Positions 14,642 through 23,027 of a stretch of DNA of 27,886 nt are shown here, one piece after another. The notes under the pieces were generated by a model that did no database searches, was not told where the DNA came from, and was given only the letters and a program-made list of their open reading frames with translations. A program made the position numbers and the translations under genes. Numbering within the stretch: the first letter of the stretch is position 1; the number at the start of each line of letters is the position of its first letter. This DNA comes from Planctomycetota bacterium. GTDB taxonomy: Bacteria; Planctomycetota; MHYJ01; JACQXL01; JAVHLO01. Where the stretch lies: assembly GCA_031082105.1 (NCBI GenBank), contig JAVHLO010000004.1, positions 1 to 27,886 on the forward strand, read 5' to 3'.

Positions 14642-14718
14642 CCTCGTATCCTCAATCCGAAATCGCAAATCGGCAGTGTCGCGGACGATTCTACCAAAGC
14701 GGACCGGCGTTTGCAACG

Positions 14719-17286
14719 CTACGCGGACTCGAACCGGCCCATGCCCACCATGAGGGCCGTCACAAGTTTCGCAAGGGCCGTGACTGCGCACGCGCCCGCG
14801 ACCCCGATGAGCGGAAGGAGAAACACACCGCCGATCATGCCAGCGGCCCAGCCGCCCGCCAGGTCCGCGGCATAGAGCCAGCCGGCGGTCGAGCCGACGC
14901 GCGGGTCATCCGCCGAGCCCATCCCCGTGCCGGACCGGCCGTGGGCGAGCATCAGCTTGCACGCGAACGGGAATTGCGCGCCGATCAGCACGCCTGACAC
15001 CAAGCACAGCAGATAGAACAACGCCTTCAGCCACGCCAGCGCCGAATCCGACGCGTGGCTGTGGCCTATCGATGCAAAGACCACCGGCATCAGCGCCGCA
15101 AACGCCAGGATGGCGAATTCGAGCAGCAGGAACCGCGCCCGGTCCGAAACGCCCGGTCGCCGACCCGTCACGCCGCCCACGGCCTCCCGCGTCCGCGCGC
15201 CGGCGTCCAAATGACGCGACATCGCGAAGCCGCCGGCCGCCGTGCCCAGCATGAAGACCGCTATCAGCAGGCCAATCTCGTGGAACACATACCCGAAAAA
15301 CGCCTGGAACGCGAAGATCAGAACCAGGCTGAACATCATCCCCGCAAAACCCGTCGAGCCGATCGCACAGGAAACGGCCAGTGGACCGAACCGCCTGCGC
15401 ATCACCAGGCGCGCCAGAATGCACAGGAGAACGACTCCGGCCAGGGTTGCGATCCCGTGCGCGACCGTCAGGCCCTCGAGCCGCGCGAATACACTCCGCA
15501 GCGAGGGAGTGTACATTGCGGTCCAGTACGCGGCCCCATAGAAGACGGCTGTGGGCTTTTGGTCGAGGTTCGCGGCGAGGTCGACCTGCTCCACGAGCTC
15601 GGCGTACCGCTCACGACGCATCCGTTGAAAACTGCCGTACTCCAGCGAGATGCGGTTGATGGTCTCCATTGCGACCCCGCGCTCATCCGCACGGCGCATC
15701 AGCTCGGCGGGATCCGTGTCTTCCAGCGACATCCGCGCGCCGCCGGATTCTCCCCGGCCCTTCCCGGACCCGTCTTCTGCCTTCCCGGTCTTCGAAGAAA
15801 TGTACATCACCGAGGCGTCGCCTGGCAGGACGCGCACGGCGCCAAAGGACTGCCGGAGCGTCCGCAATATGACGGCGTTCAGTTTCGCCCGCTCCGCCTC
15901 GATGTAGTCCGCCGTCCCCGGCACGCGTAGAGCCAACAGGCCATCCGAACTCAACGCGGAACGCGCAAGCGCGAAGAACTCCGCCGTGAACAGGCGATTC
16001 ACCTGGAGATCGACCGACGGAACGTGGCCGATGATGAGCACGTCGTACGCTTCCCGCGCCCGCGCGACGGCCAGCCTCCCGTCAACGTACAGTCTCGACA
16101 CGCGCGGATCCTTCAGCTCGGCATCCGACAGCTTCGAGCGGAAGAGGCTGAACGCGCGCAGCACTTGCGGGTCAAGCTCCGCGTAGTCCACGCGCTCGAC
16201 GGGGTGTTTCAGTATCTCCGCGAGCACGCCGCCGAACCCGCCGCCGATGACGAGCACGCGCTGTGGGTTGCGGTGGAAGAGCAACGGAATATGCGCGATA
16301 TTCTCCACCGCCTCCACATCGGGCAGCGGCACGGTCGCCACCGGGATGCCGTTCGAATAGAGCGTGTGCTGCCCTTCGCGTTCCGCAACCACGATGTTGC
16401 CGTAGATGGAGTTTTCGTAGTGGACCACCTTCTGGCCCGGGAACTGCCGCGCGCTGGATTCCGCATGGAGCGCGTCGGCCCAGGAGCCACGGAGCGCGAA
16501 CACCGCGAACACTGCGCCAACGAGCGATGCCACGCCCAGTGCCGCCGCGAGCAGCCCGCCGTGGGCAAGACGGAAGCCGGGAGATACCGCCCCGGGCTGC
16601 GCGGCGGAACTGCGAGCCGACGCGCCCTCGCGGTGCGCCGCGACACACATGCACGCGCAAACCGCCATATTGGCGACCGTCACAGCGAACGCGATCTGGA
16701 AGGAATGGAACGAGGTCACGAGCACGTACGTGAACACGAGCCCGCCGACGAGCGTGCCGGCCGTCTCGACGACGTAGGCCCGCCCCACCGCCGAGCCGAG
16801 CGAGGACGCGGCCGCTACATCGCCCGCCTTAACACAGGGCGCCGATCTACGTTCCCGCTCCGCGCGGCGGCCGGCGAGGACGGCCAGCAGCTTGCAGCCA
16901 CAGGCGAACAGCGCGCCATGCGTCAGGGCCGGCACTGCAAGGATCGCCAGCGACGAATAGAATATCTCCACCAGCCCGAACCCTTCGCCGTGCGTCTCGG
17001 TCAACAGGCCGCGCACGATCCGCACAACGTAGACCGCGGCCGGCAGCGAGATGGAGAAGAGTAGCTGAAGGGCGACGAATGTCTCGATCTTGCGTCGTGT
17101 CCGGTCGATCAACCGGCCGAATAGACCGCTGCCGACCGCCTCGGCGACGAGCCAGTTCGCGAGGATGACGCCGACGGAGAGCTCGTTGCCGAAGAAGACC
17201 ACGAGCAGTTCCCGCAGCAGCATGACCTGCGCGACGAGTCCGCCGAAGCCGGCGACGAGGATGGCGATTGTGACGATCCAGTACAT
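14719..17286 (-). CDS. Multi-span membrane protein with an embedded spermidine-synthase-like domain
   Basis: The 855-residue product has an N-terminal set of hydrophobic segments (about 1-265), a soluble spermidine-synthase-like Rossmann domain (about 288-500) and a second membrane block (about 600-850). It belongs to the fused spermidine-synthase/membrane protein group. The soluble part shows ENSIYGNIVVAE, VLVIGGGFGG (344-353), the acidic VDYAELDP (366-373) and YVDGRLAVA (400-408). Where true aminopropyltransferases have YDVIIVD, this has YDVLIIG, so the expected catalytic Asp is Gly420. It may bind S-adenosyl-type ligands without making polyamines. No speD or other polyamine gene is nearby. 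No strong ribosome site is seen; the ATG at 17286 lies 9 nt after GTCCGCCCCGG. The 77-bp gap to the next gene contains an AATCCGAAATCGC repeat fragment. Confidence 0.85.
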   Translation of the reverse strand: MYWIVTIAILVAGFGGLVAQVMLLRELLVVFFGNELSVGVILANWLVAEAVGSGLFGRLIDRTRRKIETFVALQLLFSISLPAAVYVVRIVRGLLTETHGEGFGLVEIFYSSLAILAVPALTHGALFACGCKLLAVLAGRRAERERRSAPCVKAGDVAAASSLGSAVGRAYVVETAGTLVGGLVFTYVLVTSFHSFQIAFAVTVANMAVCACMCVAAHREGASARSSAAQPGAVSPGFRLAHGGLLAAALGVASLVGAVFAVFALRGSWADALHAESSARQFPGQKVVHYENSIYGNIVVAEREGQHTLYSNGIPVATVPLPDVEAVENIAHIPLLFHRNPQRVLVIGGGFGGVLAEILKHPVERVDYAELDPQVLRAFSLFRSKLSDAELKDPRVSRLYVDGRLAVARAREAYDVLIIGHVPSVDLQVNRLFTAEFFALARSALSSDGLLALRVPGTADYIEAERAKLNAVILRTLRQSFGAVRVLPGDASVMYISSKTGKAEDGSGKGRGESGGARMSLEDTDPAELMRRADERGVAMETINRISLEYGSFQRMRRERYAELVEQVDLAANLDQKPTAVFYGAAYWTAMYTPSLRSVFARLEGLTVAHGIATLAGVVLLCILARLVMRRRFGPLAVSCAIGSTGFAGMMFSLVLIFAFQAFFGYVFHEIGLLIAVFMLGTAAGGFAMSRHLDAGARTREAVGGVTGRRPGVSDRARFLLLEFAILAFAALMPVVFASIGHSHASDSALAWLKALFYLLCLVSGVLIGAQFPFACKLMLAHGRSGTGMGSADDPRVGSTAGWLYAADLAGGWAAGMIGGVFLLPLIGVAGACAVTALAKLVTALMVGMGRFESA

Positions 17287-17324
17287 TTCCGGGGCGGACC
17301 GATTGGTGATTCCGAAATCCCCAC

Positions 17325-17366
17325 GATCCTGAGTCCACAGGATCCGAGACGAAATTCAAGATCTTG
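17325..17366 (+). repeat. Family A head module (copy A3)
   Basis: GATCCTGAGTCCACAGGATC followed by GAAATTCAAGATCTTG matches 2161-2202 and the reverse complement of 19774-19815. It lies 39 bp upstream of the start codon of the spermidine-synthase-domain gene. Confidence 0.7.
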
Positions 17367-17430
17367 GCGCCGCAGTCCGCGTTCCTTTAAGGCCACAGAA
17401 GCACACGGCGCAGCGTGGCCGCAACCAAAT

Positions 17431-17545
17431 GTGTAAGAAGAGGAGATGAGAAGATCGGGGGGATTTGGAGATGTTCTCCGAAACTCTCAGGCGCCGAATA
17501 CTCATCTCCCTATCTCAGTTTGTCTCCATATCTCCTTTCTTACAC
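17431..17545. repeat. Family B element with GTGTAAGAAG terminal inverted repeats
   Basis: The left end GTGTAAGAAGAGGAGATGAG and the right end ATCTCCTTTCTTACAC (17530-17545) form terminal inverted repeats with one indel, enclosing further GGAGAT/ATCTCC modules. It interrupts the A3 copy. A related half-element lies at 24501-24546. Confidence 0.7.
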
Positions 17546-17552
17546 TCCAGAG

Positions 17553-17579
17553 AAGATCTTGCCAGAAAAGCAAGATCTT
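17553..17579. other. Perfect hairpin AAGATCTTGC / GCAAGATCTT
   Basis: Ten-bp perfect arms (17553-17562 and 17570-17579) with a CAGAAAA loop. The AAGATCTTG core is shared with the family A head modules, so this is probably part of the A3 copy. Confidence 0.6.
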
Positions 17580-17614
17580 GCTGAGCAGTAGTACAGAGTG
17601 GACGAGAGTTGTAC

Positions 17615-17664
17615 GAGACTGGAAGCCTCGTCTCGTCAGAGTCTCATGGAGTCCCTGTTCAACC
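17615..17664 (+). repeat. Family A tail module (copy A3)
   Basis: GAGACTGGAAGCCTCGTCTC then GTCAGAGTCTCATGGAGTCC matches A1 at 2359-2405 (GAGACTTGAGGTCCTGTTGT then CTCGTCAGAGTCTCTTGAAG) and the reverse complement of A2. Confidence 0.65.
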
Positions 17665-17729
17665 GGAAGCCCGCATTCTACCCGCGTCCCGCCGGCTTGT
17701 CAAGAAGGCTTCGCTCGACGGCACATATC

Positions 17730-17758
17730 TTGACAATCGTGGCCTGCCTCGCTATAAT
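17730..17758 (+). promoter_or_regulatory. Perfect-consensus sigma70 promoter for the ammonia-lyase gene
   Basis: TTGACA (17730-17735), a 17-bp spacer and TATAAT (17753-17758), all twelve bases consensus. The predicted transcription start is around 17765-17766, giving a leader of about 90 nt before the lyase ATG. Confidence 0.88.
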
Positions 17759-17765
17759 CGCCAAC

Positions 17766-17807
17766 ATGACGAAGAGCGCGGGGACGCAGCGGCCCGCAGC
17801 CGTGTGA
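17766..17807 (+). CDS. Possible leaderless 13-residue leader peptide
   Basis: The ATG lies 7 nt after TATAAT, so it would be at the very 5' end of the transcript. It encodes MTKSAGTQRPAAV and stops at TGA, 47 nt before the lyase start. There is no run of a regulatory amino acid such as His. It may be chance or a short upstream open reading frame. Confidence 0.25.
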   Translation: MTKSAGTQRPAAV

Positions 17808-17854
17808 CTAACAGCGCTTTGCGGGTCATTGGATTCTTGAAGAAGCGGGATCAC

Positions 17855-19384
17855 ATGACACTTTCCATCACAGGAAAAGGGCTCAGAATTGACGACGTTG
17901 TGGGCGTCGCCAGGCGGAGCGAGAAGGTTGAACTCCATCCCGACGCGGTTGCGCGGATCGCGCAATGCCGCGTCTTCCTGGAAGAGAAGCTGGCGGCCCG
18001 CGAAGTCATGTACGGCACGAACACAGGCATAGGCGAGTTTTCCGAGGTCGCGCTGAGCGACGAACAGATTCTGCGATTCCAGCGGTATCTCATATACAAC
18101 CACGCCGCCGGGATCGGCGAGCCGGCGCCGATTGAACACGTCCGCGCCGCTATGCTCAGCCGCGTCAATGTCCATGCCGCAGGATATTCCGCGTGCCGGC
18201 CTGAAATCACACAGACCTACGTGGAAATGCTCAATCGCGGCATCACCCCCGTTGTCTGCGCAAGAGGTTCCGTCGGCGCGTGCGGCGACCTCGCGCCGCT
18301 CAGCCAGATCGCGCTCTCGCTCATGGGCGAGGGCGAGTGTTTCTTCGAAGGGACAAGAATACCGACGGCAAAGGCCTTCGAGAAGACCGGCATCAAGCCG
18401 CCGGGACTCAAGGCGCGGGACGGCCTCGCGGCGATCAACGGCTCGAACCTCATCACCGGCATCGGTTGCCTCGTCGTGTACGACGCCGAACGCTGGCTCA
18501 AGCAGGTCGACATCGCAGCGGCCATGACGCTCGAAGCCCTCAACGCGAACATGAAACCGTACGACGAGAGGCTCCACCGGCTGCGGGGGTTCCCCGGCGC
18601 CGTCACATCCGCAACCAACATCCGAAAGGTGATGGCGGGCTCCGACCTTCTGCTTGGCAAGGCGAAGACGCGCGTCCAGGACGCCTACAGCATGCGTTCC
18701 TCGCCACAGGTCATCGGCGCCGCGCGCGATCAGTTGCGCTGGACCCGCCAGCAGTTCGAGATCGAGTTGAACGGCGTCGGTGACAACCCTCTCTTCATCG
18801 CCGGCGACAAGACCGTCCTCACGGGCGCGAACTTCCAGGGCACGCCGGTGAGCCTGCCCCTCGACTGTCTCGGCGCCGCAGTCACGATGGTGTGCGTTCT
18901 GTCGGAGCGGCGGTTGAACCGTCTCGTGAATCCCGCGCTGAGCGCAGGTCTGCCCGCCTTTCTCACGAAGGACCCCGGCATGTTCTCCGGCTTGATGCTC
19001 AGTCAGTACACCGCGGGAACGCAGATCGTCGAACAGAAGATACTCTCCTCTCCCGCCTTCATACAGTCCATTCCCGCCGCCGCCGACCAGGAGGATTTTG
19101 TGTCGATGGGCATGAACTCCGCGCTCAAGACTCGGCACATTCTCGACACGGCATGCGGCGTGCTGGGAATCGAGTTCATCGCCGCCGCGCAGGCGCTCGA
19201 TCTCCGGGAGTACACGCCGGGAAAGGGAACACTGGCCGCAAAGGCCGCCGTAAGGAAGTACGTACCCCGCCTCGATGACGACCGCCCGCTCTATCCGGAT
19301 CACAACGCCATGGCCGGGGCCGTCAGAAGCCTTGCCGTATTGAATGCGGTCGAGGAGGCGGTTGGAGAATTGGCGATCTACTGA
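17855..19384 (+). CDS. Histidine/aromatic ammonia-lyase family enzyme with Ala-Cys-Gly cofactor triad
   Basis: The 509-residue length equals typical HutH. The family's MIO electrophile arises by cyclisation of Ala-Ser-Gly; here the segment is GSVGACGDLAPLS, so the residue at position 143 is Cys (TGC, 18281-18283). Other active-site residues keep HutH numbering almost exactly: Y53 (MYGTNTG), H83 (YNHAAG), N195 (INGSN), R281 and E413 (DQEDFVSMG). H83 and the QED motif resemble histidine lyases and tyrosine aminomutases rather than plant-type phenylalanine lyases. N82 replaces the usual Ser and F415 the usual His, so the substrate is uncertain. No hutU, hutI or other histidine-degradation gene is adjacent. 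The start MTLSITGKGLRIDDVVGVAR matches the family; the frame is open upstream but without homology. The ribosome site is weak. Confidence 0.9.
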   Translation: MTLSITGKGLRIDDVVGVARRSEKVELHPDAVARIAQCRVFLEEKLAAREVMYGTNTGIGEFSEVALSDEQILRFQRYLIYNHAAGIGEPAPIEHVRAAMLSRVNVHAAGYSACRPEITQTYVEMLNRGITPVVCARGSVGACGDLAPLSQIALSLMGEGECFFEGTRIPTAKAFEKTGIKPPGLKARDGLAAINGSNLITGIGCLVVYDAERWLKQVDIAAAMTLEALNANMKPYDERLHRLRGFPGAVTSATNIRKVMAGSDLLLGKAKTRVQDAYSMRSSPQVIGAARDQLRWTRQQFEIELNGVGDNPLFIAGDKTVLTGANFQGTPVSLPLDCLGAAVTMVCVLSERRLNRLVNPALSAGLPAFLTKDPGMFSGLMLSQYTAGTQIVEQKILSSPAFIQSIPAAADQEDFVSMGMNSALKTRHILDTACGVLGIEFIAAAQALDLREYTPGKGTLAAKAAVRKYVPRLDDDRPLYPDHNAMAGAVRSLAVLNAVEEAVGELAIY

Positions 19385-19446
19385 AGCGAATCAGATTTGA
19401 TGAATTGCATGGGGCAGCGGGTGGTCTCAAGCCTGGTGTGCGATTC

Positions 19447-19815
19447 GACTACAAGATCTCGAAACTAATTCGCGATTTGGCCTGGTTCAGGATCACAGCG
19501 CAGTTCCCGCCAACCCCGAGAGCCCAATGAACCGCCATGACGCCAGGCGCGCCAAGGACGCCAAGAATCACGAAGAAGCACAATCCGACCGGATACTGAA
19601 ACAGGGACTTCAAGAGACTCTGACGAGACGACAGAACTCCCAGTTTCGTGCAAGTCTCGTTCAGTCCCTGTCCCGCCTTCGGCGAGACGAATCGGGGCCC
19701 GGATACGCTGGAAATTCGCGAGAATCCTCGCGTTCTCTTGATTTTCCTGGCGTCTTGGCGGTTTCCGGTCCGTCAAGATATTGAATTTTGTTTCAGATCT
19801 TGCGGACTCAGGATA
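19447..19815 (-). repeat. Family A dispersed element, copy A2, with terminal inverted repeats
   Basis: Modules at 19506-19815 are the reverse complement of 2161-2500 in the same order. Outside them, GACTACAAGATCTCGAAACT at 19447 mirrors the other end (reverse complement GAGTCCGCAAGATCTGAAAC at 19810), giving terminal inverted repeats. The right boundary touches the stop codon (19816-19818) of the TPR gene. Facing CGCCAAG arrays make the whole a long imperfect hairpin. Nothing coding is seen in the 19385-19815 gap. Confidence 0.8.
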
Positions 19816-21492
19816 CTACGGCACCTTCTGCAGAAGGTCCGCCGCGTAGACCTGCCAGAGCGAATTGGGCGCGATATTCTCCACCTCTTCCAGCGCTTTC
19901 CGCGCCTTGTCCCAGATGCCCAGCTTCAGACAAAGATAGCCGAGGCTGAACATGGCGCGCCCGTCGGTCGGATCAAGTTTCACTCCGACGGCCATCTGGT
20001 CGAGGGCCTCCGCGGGACGGCGCTCCTTGTGGTAGAGCACGGCGAGCTTGTAGTAGTCGTCGAACACGGCCTCGCTGCGGTTGATCCTGCTCCGGATGTT
20101 CTTGATCATTTCCTGGTGCTCGTTGGGCGAGATGTTCACGAGCTCGAACGGGGCGAAGAGCTTGTCGGGCGACGGGCCGATGTACTCCTTGAAGAACTTG
20201 TAGCGGTCGGGATCGAGCGCGCCGCGGAACCCTTTCCCCACACCGACGATCCAGCTCTTGTAGTCGCGCAGGAACGCGTTGCGGAAGTCGCTTTCCTTGA
20301 ACCGGGTCTCGTACGCGCGCTTCAAATTCCCCTGGCTGTGCAGGTTGTCGATCATTATCCTGTAGTTGGCCAGCGCGTTGACGATCGATTCCTCCTCGGT
20401 CCGCGTCGAAATGAGCGGGATGAAGATCGTGTCGCGGTCCCATTCGAAGAAACCCGTTCCCATGAACGGGGCGATCAGAATGTTCGGCTGGCCGGGTATG
20501 TTCGGATCGACCTCCATGATCTTCCCGAGCAAGGTCTGCACGTCCTGTTTCGACATGCGTTTCTGGGTGGAGAGAAGCACCGAGTGGGTCCTGGAGATCC
20601 CCGACCCGGTTACGCCGAGCCTGAGGAGCGACCTGACGAGTTTCAGCTCGGTCTGGACGAACTCAAGCCGCTGGCGGAAGCTCATGATTTTGTGCTTGTC
20701 GCCGTCCTCTTCGCTCGGCTTCCTGACCGGTTGCTGTGCGGGAGCGGCATGTTGAGAGAGTGCCGTTGCGACCTTCAAGTCCACCTGGTCCAACGCATCG
20801 AAGAGCATCAACTGTTTCTCTGTGACGCTTCTGGTCTTGGCCTTGGCGAGCAACTGGCGGCGTATGGAGACGAGCTTGTTCCGCTGTTCCGCGAGCGCAT
20901 CATCATCGGGTTTCCTGAGCGACTCGACGGTCATGCCTTCCGCGTTCGCGTCCAGCTTGCCGGAACAGAGCAGTTCGACGACCTGCTTGGTGAAGCCGGG
21001 CAAGTTCTCGAAGAACGGACGGAGCGCGGTGTAGACCTTGACCCGCGCGGCGCGAAGCGAGAGCAGGTTCTCATCCGGCACGAAGGGCGACGCCTCGCCC
21101 GCGGCCTGAGCACCTTCGAACTTGTTGAAGACCACGAAGTTCCTGAACCGGTCCGCGAGCCATTGTGAGAAGTAGAAATGGTTCGGGCGGCCCTCGCCGT
21201 AGATTTCCTTGAGCAAAATGTTCTTGACGTCGCCCGGAGTGGGACCGAGGAGCCGCTCGTCAAGCAGTCCGCAGTCAAGCATGAACCGCTGGTACTTGTT
21301 GAAGACCAGTCTTTCGCCTCCCTCCCGCATCACGACTGTGACCACCGCCTCGACCTCCTTCCAGTAGCGGGAGTCGAGCTCGGTGATCATTTTCGACAGC
21401 TCTGGCCTGGTTTCGACGGGCGCGGGATCGGCGCCGCGCGCCTCGACGAACTTCGCAATCAACGCCTCAAGTTCCGGTGCTGCCTCTGTCAT
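19816..21492 (-). CDS. Protein of unknown function with C-terminal TPR repeats
   Basis: The 558-residue protein has no signal peptide. Residues 1-150 are mixed alpha/beta (SRYWKEVEAVVTVVMREGGE, PNHFYFSQWLADRFRNFVVF). The middle is rich in Lys/Glu/Arg helices (185-300). The region around 330-400 (GQPNILIAPFMGTGFFEWDR, FIPLISTRTEEESIVNALAN) looks like a globular core. The last 75 residues contain two TPR-like units (YYKLAVLYHKERRPAEALDQ; GRAMFSLGYLCLKLGIWDKA). I do not recognise the core domain. The ATG at 21492 has CGGAG at a normal distance. The next gene upstream encodes an exported helical protein of similar obscurity, which may be a partner. Confidence 0.75.
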   Translation of the reverse strand: MTEAAPELEALIAKFVEARGADPAPVETRPELSKMITELDSRYWKEVEAVVTVVMREGGERLVFNKYQRFMLDCGLLDERLLGPTPGDVKNILLKEIYGEGRPNHFYFSQWLADRFRNFVVFNKFEGAQAAGEASPFVPDENLLSLRAARVKVYTALRPFFENLPGFTKQVVELLCSGKLDANAEGMTVESLRKPDDDALAEQRNKLVSIRRQLLAKAKTRSVTEKQLMLFDALDQVDLKVATALSQHAAPAQQPVRKPSEEDGDKHKIMSFRQRLEFVQTELKLVRSLLRLGVTGSGISRTHSVLLSTQKRMSKQDVQTLLGKIMEVDPNIPGQPNILIAPFMGTGFFEWDRDTIFIPLISTRTEEESIVNALANYRIMIDNLHSQGNLKRAYETRFKESDFRNAFLRDYKSWIVGVGKGFRGALDPDRYKFFKEYIGPSPDKLFAPFELVNISPNEHQEMIKNIRSRINRSEAVFDDYYKLAVLYHKERRPAEALDQMAVGVKLDPTDGRAMFSLGYLCLKLGIWDKARKALEEVENIAPNSLWQVYAADLLQKVP

Positions 21493-21522
21493 CAGGAACT
21501 CCGTCCAGCCTGACCAACTCCG

Positions 21523-21549
21523 GAATAGAGTACGACTAGTGCTCTATTC
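21523..21549. promoter_or_regulatory. 27-bp dyad upstream of the TPR-protein gene
   Basis: GAATAGAGTAC-GACTA-GTGCTCTATTC: 11-bp arms with one mismatch, 31 bp upstream of the start at 21492. On the minus strand a TACTCT -10-like sequence overlaps it. It could be an operator; its right arm merges with the CTCTATTCACGAATC repeat, so it may only be repeat-derived. Confidence 0.4.
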
Positions 21550-21580
21550 ACGAATCGCGGCCCGGAGACACGTCGGACTG

Positions 21581-21660
21581 TGTCATTGCGAGTCGCAGCG
21601 AAACAATCTCCTCCACTCAACAGCGGGGATTGCTTCGTCGCTTCGCTCCTCGCAATGACA
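21581..21660. repeat. 80-bp GTCATTGCGAG-type palindromic element
   Basis: TGTCATTGCGAG at one end and CTCGCAATGACA at the other, with AACAATCTC facing GGGGATTGCTTC inside. This type of palindrome is widespread in unrelated environmental bacteria. A degraded relative is at 24389-24472. Confidence 0.8.
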
Positions 21661-21699
21661 GAGTGCCGCGACTTTTCCTGTGTTCATGAACAATGCGAC

Positions 21700-22956
21700 C
21701 TACCGTTCCGGCTCAGCCGCAATGTCCTTTCTGATCATTTCAATCTTCTTCGCGCCGTCCGCTCCGAGTTTTCCGATCTCGGCGGTGACGTCGCCGCCGG
21801 CGACGGCAAGGTCGCGTATCTTCGCGGAAAGGTTCGTCAGCGCAAGCACGTTTCGGAGCGAGACCCCCTGCAGTTTCTCAAGGACACCGATCGATTTCTC
21901 CGCGAACACCGCGAACAGATGCTCGCCTCTCTCCCTCCATGCCTCGCGCTGGGCCTGCCGGCCTTCGGCAGGAGCGGCAAGCGCCCACTCGACGAGTCCG
22001 CGAAAACCCGCCTCAAGCCCGGCGATCTCCGCTTCCAGCGCCTTCGTATCGAGCTGCTTTCCGAAACCGAAGTATTCGAGGTCCATCTCAAACAACTGCA
22101 TCAGCTCCGTCGACGCCGCGAGCAGCTCCTGGTGTTTCTCCGGCGGAACGGGCAGCTTGCCGAGCACGCGGTCATATTCGTCGGCCAACTGCTTGATCGA
22201 GTCGAGGCGCGACGAGATGGTCTTCTTGCCCATGAACTCGGCCCAGAAGACCTCGACCTCGGGCCGTTTTTCGTTCTTCATTTCGAGGACCGATGCGTCC
22301 TTCCGCCAGCCGACGAGTCCGGCCAGCCACTCTTCCGACTGCGCCTTGGTCAGAGGCTCGCGCCGCACGATCCCTGTCTGCGTGGAAAGGAAGGACGCGA
22401 AGAGTCCGTCGAGTCGCTTCAAGAGCCGCGTGAGTTCGACCAGGTCATCCCTCAGGAGCTGGCGCGCCTCGGCGGCCTGGTTCTCCAGCTCCTCGGCCGA
22501 TCCGAACTCGAACTCGGTCTGGGCCTCGAGCGGCAGGCTGCCGCCGATCTTGTTCAGGGTCTCATCGTCCTGGTTCCGCTCCTGGCATCTCACTCGGGCG
22601 CAGTACTTGCCGCAGAACGGCCGCCTCTGCATGAACCCGAGCACGAAAGAGGCCCTGCCTCCGCGCATGCGTTCGAGGCTCTTCCCGACACTTACTTTCA
22701 TCACCTCGAACTTCATGCCCATCCTCTGCTGGAGAGCGGGTGGCAGCAGTCGTGGCTTCAGGAAGAAAACCTCCGCCTCGAGGAGTGTGGCGTCCGGGAG
22801 GTTGCCCTTGCACTCGACGGCGAACGACGTCGTTCCTTCCTTCTCGACGACGGCGGCCGAAGAAACCGACACGGAGAGCTCCTCCGTCGCAGCCGCGCAG
22901 GCCACCGCGCACAGCGCCAGAATCGCGCAAAGGAATTGAAATCTGAACCCTGCCAT
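21700..22956 (-). CDS. Exported helical protein of unknown function
   Basis: The 418-residue product starts with a signal peptide (MAGFRFQFLCAILALCAVAC) that ends in a possible but non-ideal lipobox AVAC. A beta-rich segment follows (ELSVSVSSAAVVEKEGTTSF; LPDATLLEAEVFFLKP) containing three closely spaced Cys (FCGKYCARVRC, about 131-141). The rest, from residue 160 to the end, is almost entirely charged helix of coiled-coil character (EELENQAAEARQLLRDDLVE; EIAGLEAGFRGLVEWALAAP). I recognise no catalytic motif. The ATG at 22956 is chosen because the signal peptide begins there; the open frame continues upstream into a repeat. No good ribosome site is seen. Confidence 0.75.
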   Translation of the reverse strand: MAGFRFQFLCAILALCAVACAAATEELSVSVSSAAVVEKEGTTSFAVECKGNLPDATLLEAEVFFLKPRLLPPALQQRMGMKFEVMKVSVGKSLERMRGGRASFVLGFMQRRPFCGKYCARVRCQERNQDDETLNKIGGSLPLEAQTEFEFGSAEELENQAAEARQLLRDDLVELTRLLKRLDGLFASFLSTQTGIVRREPLTKAQSEEWLAGLVGWRKDASVLEMKNEKRPEVEVFWAEFMGKKTISSRLDSIKQLADEYDRVLGKLPVPPEKHQELLAASTELMQLFEMDLEYFGFGKQLDTKALEAEIAGLEAGFRGLVEWALAAPAEGRQAQREAWRERGEHLFAVFAEKSIGVLEKLQGVSLRNVLALTNLSAKIRDLAVAGGDVTAEIGKLGADGAKKIEMIRKDIAAEPER

Positions 22957-23027
22957 GGCGTCATCAACTCTAGCAAAAGCCCGCAGGCGAATCAACGAAT
23001 CGAACGCACATCCCGGCAACCGTTCAG

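Noticed and set aside
17678..19303. 541-codon minus-strand frame
   Set aside because: It is antisense to the ammonia-lyase gene, which has full family conservation and a consensus promoter on the plus strand.
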